Assembly: GCA_016930595.1 (NCBI GenBank)
Contig: JAFGGJ010000026.1
Span: 1-64,000 of the forward strand
Origin: Planctomycetota bacterium
Lineage (GTDB): Bacteria; Planctomycetota; SZUA-567; JAFGGJ01
Reading direction: 5' to 3'
Length of the DNA stretch: 64,000 nucleotides
Shown: in pieces, positions 59,794-64,000 of the stretch
How positions within the stretch are numbered: position 1 is the stretch's first letter
How the letters are laid out: each line of letters starts with the position of its first letter
The notes under the pieces: generated by a model
Databases searched by the model: none
What the model was told of the DNA's origin: nothing
Seen by the model: the letters and a program-made list of their open reading frames with translations, nothing else
Translations under genes and position numbers: made by a program

Positions 59794-60570
59794 ATGGCGA
59801 AGAAACGTAAGCCCGCGGCGGGCAAGAAGAATTACTCCGTCAAGGAACTCCGTCAGATGGCTTCCGACAGGAAAGTGCCCGGCCGCAGCAAGATGAACAA
59901 GTCACAGTTGCTGGACGCTCTCGGTCTTTCCGATACAGTTGCCGTCGCGCCCCCCCCGGCACCGACCCCGGCTGCCAGAAAGGCCGTGGCGAAAATCGCC
60001 GAACACGTTGCCGCCCAGCCCCCCGCTTCCGCCCCTCCGGAAGCTCCCGCAAAGTCTGACGGCGTCTTTATCGACTGGGGTCCCGATATCCCCAGGGCTT
60101 ACGGACAGGATGTCATCAGTCTCGTGGTCAAGGATCCCGAATGGCTTTTTGCCACCTGGGAGCTCACCGGCCCGCTTTCCAGGTCCACCAGGGAGCGTAT
60201 CGGCCAGGATGCCGTGCTTGCCCTTCGAATCGAACGGCTCGACGGCGCCTTCGCAGACATCCGCCCCGGCGACAGTTCCGACTGGTACCTGAGCGTTACG
60301 CCGGGCATGGTGTACCGCGCTATTATCGGTTTCCTCGACCGGGACGGCGTTTTCGTTCCCGTTGCCGCCTCCCGCACGGTCAAGACGCCGCGGGTCGGCC
60401 TCAGTGATTCCGTCGACGCCAAGTGGATGATCGTCAGGCAGAGAATCGATGAGCTTCTGCGGTACCTGGGTGGCCTCCCGGCTTCCGGATCCATGTTCGC
60501 CATCGAAGCCGGGAATTGGCGTATCGTCAAATTGGCCTGGTCGGGCACTAACCTGCAGAAAAACCCTTGA
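59794..60570 (+). CDS. DUF4912 protein with Rho-N-like N-terminus
   Basis: A 258-residue protein. A basic start leads to a Rho-N/SAP-like motif (14-45, YSVKELRQMASDRKVPGRSKMNKSQLLDAL), which usually binds nucleic acid. A Pro/Ala linker (about 51-88) precedes DUF4912 (about 90-250, DPEWLFATWELTG, SDWYLSVTPGMVYRAIIGFLDRDG). DUF4912 genes often lie next to GH57 and glycogen genes; their activity is unknown, but the fold looks like a sandwich, possibly binding carbohydrate. ATG 59794 has GGGGGAT upstream. It ends the glycogen cluster. Confidence 0.8.
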   Translation: MAKKRKPAAGKKNYSVKELRQMASDRKVPGRSKMNKSQLLDALGLSDTVAVAPPPAPTPAARKAVAKIAEHVAAQPPASAPPEAPAKSDGVFIDWGPDIPRAYGQDVISLVVKDPEWLFATWELTGPLSRSTRERIGQDAVLALRIERLDGAFADIRPGDSSDWYLSVTPGMVYRAIIGFLDRDGVFVPVAASRTVKTPRVGLSDSVDAKWMIVRQRIDELLRYLGGLPASGSMFAIEAGNWRIVKLAWSGTNLQKNP

Positions 60571-60574
60571 TTCG

Positions 60575-60592
60575 AGGCCGACGAGGCTTTTT
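60575..60592 (+). terminator. Weak candidate terminator of the glycogen cluster
   Basis: AGGCC/GGCTT stem (one G-T pair) with a 5-nt loop and a TTTTT run, in the 21-bp gap between converging genes. Short, so low confidence. Confidence 0.35.
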
Positions 60593-61977
60593 CACTCGTA
60601 ATCGGGCAGGGGGACGCTTTCCACCGGTATTGCTTTTGTCAATACCAGCAGGGCCCGTGCGATGTGCAGTCTTTCCTGCTCCGTTTTCTTGCCCTTCAGG
60701 GCGGCCTTGCTGAACAGCGATTCCTGCACTCGTGCCACTGAATGCCTGTCCCCGTGTATTGAAAGTCCTTCGATACCCACCATCTTCACCCGGGGGAGCG
60801 GGCTTACAAGGGCGAGCGTTTCAAGGTCTGTGAGGTACGACCCTTCCCCCACCGTTACGAACACGCGCAGCGCGCCTATCCGGTACATGTCGTTCGTGTG
60901 GAACGTCATCGCCCGGGTCAGGGCGGGGCATCTTCCGGCGATAACCTTGCGTATCGGCGCCCCGTCGGCCTTCTCGGCGTTTCGCGCCAGTTCGATCAAC
61001 GCTTCGGCATCGCCGTCAAGGCCCGCCTTCCACAGCAGCAGGGCGCTTTCAACAGTGCCCATTTCTCCCAGGGTCTTGGCCGCCACAACGCGTTCTGCCG
61101 TCGATTCCTGGTGCAGCATGCGCTCAACCAGCGGCGTCAGTGACGCGATCTTCAGCCGTCTGGCGCTCATCGCCGCACTCTGCCTTACGCCCGAATCTTT
61201 GTCTACCAGCAACTGCTTCAGGATAGCCTCGGCGAACCTCGGGTTGCCGGTAAGATATCCCATCACTCTTGCCGTCTGGCTTCTGACCGACAGGTTTTCT
61301 TCCAGCGCGGACGACATCAGCAGCTTCACTCCGCTGTAGTCCTCCTGGTTCAGCAGGATTACCGCCGACAGCAGCCTTTCCGCAGCCGTTCCCGCTTCCG
61401 GTACCGTCCATCCCGATACTTTTACGTCCGGGCGCTCGGCCAGAAACGTCAGTACGTACAGCCTCCGCTCCGCGTCCGATCCGGTCAGGTCGTCCTGCAG
61501 CATTTCCAGGACCTTGTCCCGGTTATCTTTCCTGCCCCGGTCATAGAGCGTTGCGAGCGCCGCCTTGTGGACAAGTGCCGACTGGTCGCGCAATGCCCTC
61601 ATCAACAGCATCTCCGTAGCCCCGTCGTTCGATTCCTTCAACGCCGCCACCGCCGCTGCACGCACCTCCGGGTTCGTGTCCGACAGCGCCATCTGCGCGG
61701 CCCGGGCGAATACGTCGCTGTCCGGATAGGCCGCCAGCAGCTCTATTGCGGCCTTGCGTACTTCCGGCCATTCCGATTCCGACAGTTTCTTGACTTCGTC
61801 CCTGGCGCGCGACGCGATACCTTCTTTTTCTTCGGGTGTCAGGAATATCTCGCTTGTTCTGCCTGCGGGAGGCAATCCCACGGTGTTGTCCCCGCACCCG
61901 CTGCATATGCCAATGATCAGGCCGGCCACAGCCATGCAGCCCGAGAAATGCATGTGCCGCTTTTTATTCCCGTTCAT
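60592..61977 (-). CDS. HEAT-repeat putative lipoprotein
   Basis: A 461-residue protein. A basic start and a hydrophobic stretch end at C28 in GICSGCGDN, a non-ideal lipobox, so a lipid-anchored export is probable but not certain. The rest is HEAT-like helical repeats (VRKAAIELLAAYPDSDVFARAA, NPEVRAAAVAALKES, VRSQTARVMGYL, VRQSAAMSARRLKIASL), a scaffold for protein binding. ATG 61977 overlaps the peptidase stop (ATGA, 61974-61977), so the two are co-translated. The function is unknown. Confidence 0.7.
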   Translation of the reverse strand: MNGNKKRHMHFSGCMAVAGLIIGICSGCGDNTVGLPPAGRTSEIFLTPEEKEGIASRARDEVKKLSESEWPEVRKAAIELLAAYPDSDVFARAAQMALSDTNPEVRAAAVAALKESNDGATEMLLMRALRDQSALVHKAALATLYDRGRKDNRDKVLEMLQDDLTGSDAERRLYVLTFLAERPDVKVSGWTVPEAGTAAERLLSAVILLNQEDYSGVKLLMSSALEENLSVRSQTARVMGYLTGNPRFAEAILKQLLVDKDSGVRQSAAMSARRLKIASLTPLVERMLHQESTAERVVAAKTLGEMGTVESALLLWKAGLDGDAEALIELARNAEKADGAPIRKVIAGRCPALTRAMTFHTNDMYRIGALRVFVTVGEGSYLTDLETLALVSPLPRVKMVGIEGLSIHGDRHSVARVQESLFSKAALKGKKTEQERLHIARALLVLTKAIPVESVPLPDYE

Positions 61978-63077
61978 TTGCCTTTGCTGTCTCCTCTCAG
62001 GCCGGTATCCGTGAGAAGCTTCTCGATTTTGCCTGTGTCCAGGGCTTCCACTCTGTGTCCGTCTATTCCGTCGACCGTTTCCGCCGTCAGTACGCCGTCC
62101 AGGTAGCTCTCTTCCGTCGCTTCTATTACAGCTTCGAAAAATACCGATATGTCTTCTTCCCTTATTATACGCGATTCGCCCTGTTTTCTTCTGCTTTTTC
62201 TTCTGCTTGCCTCCGGGGCATCGCACGTGGACACCGCTATCGCATAGTCTCCTGAACGGTGGCCGCTTGTCATACCCGTCCTCGCGAGTCCGTGTGTCAC
62301 TCGCCCCGCCAGCCGCCTCAATTGCCGTGATGTAAAGTTGCCGTCCGTCGCCACTATGAATATTATCGACCCTTTTTCGGCTTCACCCAAGCCCTTGCCG
62401 GCTATCCCCACCGACGTTCCGGCTATCCTCAAGTGTTCGATGTTGCCCGTGTTTACGACTGTCAGAACCCCCACGCTTATCATGTGCCCGTCGTATTCCA
62501 CCATCCTGCTGGCGCTGCCGACGCCGGCCTTGTATCCCAGCCCGCGCATGCCCGTACCTGCGCCGGTCGAACCCAGCTCGAATATCTTCCGGGCGGATTC
62601 CACGGCTTTTCTCACGTGGTGCGGTTTTACGTGGAAGCCCCGGATATCGTTCAGATACCCGTCATTGCATTCGCCTACCACCGGGCAGACCGACTGCACG
62701 TCCGCGTGTTTTTCCAGCACCATCTTTACAAGGGTTTCGGCCGCCGTCCACACCGATAGCGTATTCGTGATGCAGACGGGCGTCTCGATCCGCCCCGTCT
62801 CGCGCAACTGGTCCAGCCCCGTCGCTTTCCCGTACCCGTTTATGACGTGTACCGCCGCGCGTACGGGGTCCATGTATACGTCGCGCCCCGGGAACACAAG
62901 AGCGGTTACCCCCGTCCGCACGACTCCGTTCACCCGCCCTTCCCGGCTCTGCCCCCTTACGATGCTCGCATGCCCCACCGCCGTCCCCGGTACATCCGTT
63001 ATCAGGTTCAGTCTCCCTGCCGGATGCTTCCAGATGTTTACCCCCAGCTCTCTTATGCGCCGGCGTCTTGTGCTCAA
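61974..63077 (-). CDS. P1-family (DmpA-like) self-processing aminopeptidase
   Basis: A 367-residue Ntn-hydrolase-like peptidase. DmpA enzymes cleave themselves between Gly and Ser and use that Ser as N-terminal nucleophile; the site here is G236-S237 in EKGSIIFIVATD. NTLSVW, VVGECNDGYLND, GSTGAGTGMRGLGYKAG and the RQLRRLAGR segment are family motifs. Characterised members release N-terminal D- or beta-amino acids. The start is TTG 63077, with AAGGAG upstream, overlapping the glnD stop (TTGA). The HEAT lipoprotein is co-translated downstream. Confidence 0.88.
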   Translation of the reverse strand: MSTRRRRIRELGVNIWKHPAGRLNLITDVPGTAVGHASIVRGQSREGRVNGVVRTGVTALVFPGRDVYMDPVRAAVHVINGYGKATGLDQLRETGRIETPVCITNTLSVWTAAETLVKMVLEKHADVQSVCPVVGECNDGYLNDIRGFHVKPHHVRKAVESARKIFELGSTGAGTGMRGLGYKAGVGSASRMVEYDGHMISVGVLTVVNTGNIEHLRIAGTSVGIAGKGLGEAEKGSIIFIVATDGNFTSRQLRRLAGRVTHGLARTGMTSGHRSGDYAIAVSTCDAPEASRRKSRRKQGESRIIREEDISVFFEAVIEATEESYLDGVLTAETVDGIDGHRVEALDTGKIEKLLTDTGLRGDSKGK

Positions 63078-64000
63078 GTCTCTTTCTCCTTGGCGGCCGC
63101 TTCTATCACGTCCCGCAGGCTGCTCATGTCCGTTTCCTCTTTCAGTTTTCCGCCGCCGGATTCCGTTATGTAGAACACGTCCATGGCGGTTTCCCCTCGG
63201 GTTGTTATTCTTGCGAAATGTATGTCCATCCCCTTGCTGAGTATGGCGGTTGTAAGATCATATAACAGGCCCTGCCTGTCGGGACATACCACGTCCACCA
63301 CCGTGTACCTGTCCGATATCCGGTTGTCTACAGTTACGGAAGCCCCGCTTGTTCCGCTTCCCGTTCTTTTCGGCTGCACTGCCTGCAATTGTCCGCGCTG
63401 CTCCATCAATTCCCTCACCGACGCCCTGCCGCCCAGCACCGACAGTATGTTTGCTCGGGCCGTTTCCCACGGCGACGCCATCAGCGAATCCTCCGGAACC
63501 GTCGCCAGGAACTTGTCCAGCACGATTCCGTCCTTCCGCGTGTATGCCACCGCACTCTGAATGTCCAGTCCGCTCGCCGATATTGAGCCGGCTACTTCCG
63601 CCACGAGTCCGGTCTTGTCGGGCGATACCACCCATATCTCGCCGTGTCCGTCGGCTACCTTGTACATCGCCGCCGCCCCCTCTTTTGCAGTCGACATCTC
63701 TTCGATGAGACGCAGGTGCTCCAGGGCTTCTTCTACCGTGACCTCCAGCTTATATCGCGGCGGCACCAGCTCCAGGTGCTGCAGGGCCGCCGCTTCGCTC
63801 ACTTTCTCCGGCAGGGCTTCCAGCAGCGCGCGCCGGAAGTCTTTTTCCTCTCTGGCAGGCGTCCTGCCTTCGAGTATCAGGATCTTCACCTTGTGGTACA
63901 GTTCGTTCAGTATCGTGTCTTTCCATGCCGGCCATCCGCCTCGTCCCAGCGATGATACGTCGGCGTATGTCATCAGGTAAAGATAGTCCAGCATTTCCAC
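63074..64000 (-). CDS. glnD: [Protein-PII] uridylyltransferase GlnD, C-terminal part
   Basis: The 3' part (308 residues) of a gene running out of the window. LDYLYLMTYADVSSLGRGGWPAWKD, followed by the LNELYH segment, marks the end of the GlnD HD domain. Two ACT domains follow (about 115-190, VVSPDKTGLVAEVAGSISASGLDI; about 235-305, VVCPDRQGLLYDLTTAILSKGMDI), which sense glutamine. GlnD uridylylates PII to report nitrogen status. The nucleotidyltransferase part must lie beyond 64000. Ends overlapping the P1 peptidase start. Confidence 0.9.
   Translation of the reverse strand: MEMLDYLYLMTYADVSSLGRGGWPAWKDTILNELYHKVKILILEGRTPAREEKDFRRALLEALPEKVSEAAALQHLELVPPRYKLEVTVEEALEHLRLIEEMSTAKEGAAAMYKVADGHGEIWVVSPDKTGLVAEVAGSISASGLDIQSAVAYTRKDGIVLDKFLATVPEDSLMASPWETARANILSVLGGRASVRELMEQRGQLQAVQPKRTGSGTSGASVTVDNRISDRYTVVDVVCPDRQGLLYDLTTAILSKGMDIHFARITTRGETAMDVFYITESGGGKLKEETDMSSLRDVIEAAAKEKET

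Noticed and set aside
1-64000. CRISPR arrays, restriction-modification, toxin-antitoxin or other defence systems, prophage, secondary-metabolite clusters
   Set aside because: No regularly spaced repeats, cas, methylase, toxin, structural phage or synthase genes were seen. The RAYT and xerD genes are explained as domesticated or housekeeping.

Overview
This 64 kb window is a gene-dense, high-GC stretch of bacterial chromosome. It carries about 50 protein genes, many overlapping by a few bases, and no ribosomal RNA operon. The gene content suggests a free-living, largely uncultivated lineage of the Planctomycete / Armatimonad / Hydrogenedens / Sumerlaea kind. Pointers are several PHP-domain proteins, a uroporphyrinogen-decarboxylase-like protein, a Gfo/Idh/MocA oxidoreductase, a GH42-like and a GH140-like hydrolase, a LarA homologue, and GH57 enzymes with DUF4912. 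A complete mcsA-mcsB-clpC-radA-PIN/TRAM-ispD-ispF block resembles that of Firmicutes, but ctsR and disA are missing. I cannot fix the phylum from sequence alone.

Layout. 1-1.1 kb: REP-like palindromes beside a REP-associated tyrosine transposase. 1.3-4.9 kb: tight operon of a DUF3604/PHP protein, a nitrilase-family hydrolase and MnmA. 4.9-8.85 kb: island-like segment with an orphan hybrid histidine kinase, an unrecognised protein, four copies of a short dispersed repeat, two near-consensus promoters and a degenerate tRNA-Asn-like sequence at its right edge. 8.9-13.2 kb: UroD-like protein, two proteins of unknown function and a PHP protein. 13.1-24.7 kb: carbohydrate-related region with two large paralogous transglutaminase-fold proteins, GH42-like and GH140-like enzymes and a LarA homologue, interrupted by coaX and a truncated MnmE-like GTPase. 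24.9-25.7 kb: membrane-anchored coiled-coil protein. 34.8-25.9 kb, minus strand: the mcsA-to-xerD housekeeping block. 35-42.6 kb: DinG-type helicase, PHP-CBM9 fusion, oxidoreductase, orphan ABC ATPase and another PHP protein. 46.2-42.7 kb, minus strand: site-2 protease, trpS, scpA and a TauE-type transporter. 46.5-60.6 kb: glycogen/alpha-glucan cluster (phosphohexomutase, acetamidase-like, GH57, galT, glgA, GH57 glucanotransferase, sensor kinase, response regulator, glgC, DUF4912). 64-60.6 kb, minus strand: 3' end of glnD, a P1-family peptidase and a HEAT-repeat lipoprotein, coupled by overlapping start and stop codons.

How the genes work together. The most coherent pathway is storage polysaccharide metabolism: GlgC makes ADP-glucose, GlgA polymerises it, and the GH57 enzymes remodel the glucan. 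A sensor kinase and receiver are embedded in the same gene run. The minus-strand block combines protein quality control (arginine kinase McsB with its activator McsA, and ClpC) with RadA recombination and the MEP isoprenoid steps IspD and IspF. The 8.9-24.7 kb genes look like intracellular catabolism of an unusual sugar conjugate, but the substrate cannot be read from sequence.

Across the window the + strand moves from strongly G-rich (left) to C-rich (right) whichever strand is coding. This suggests that a replication-strand boundary, most simply a terminus region, lies inside it.
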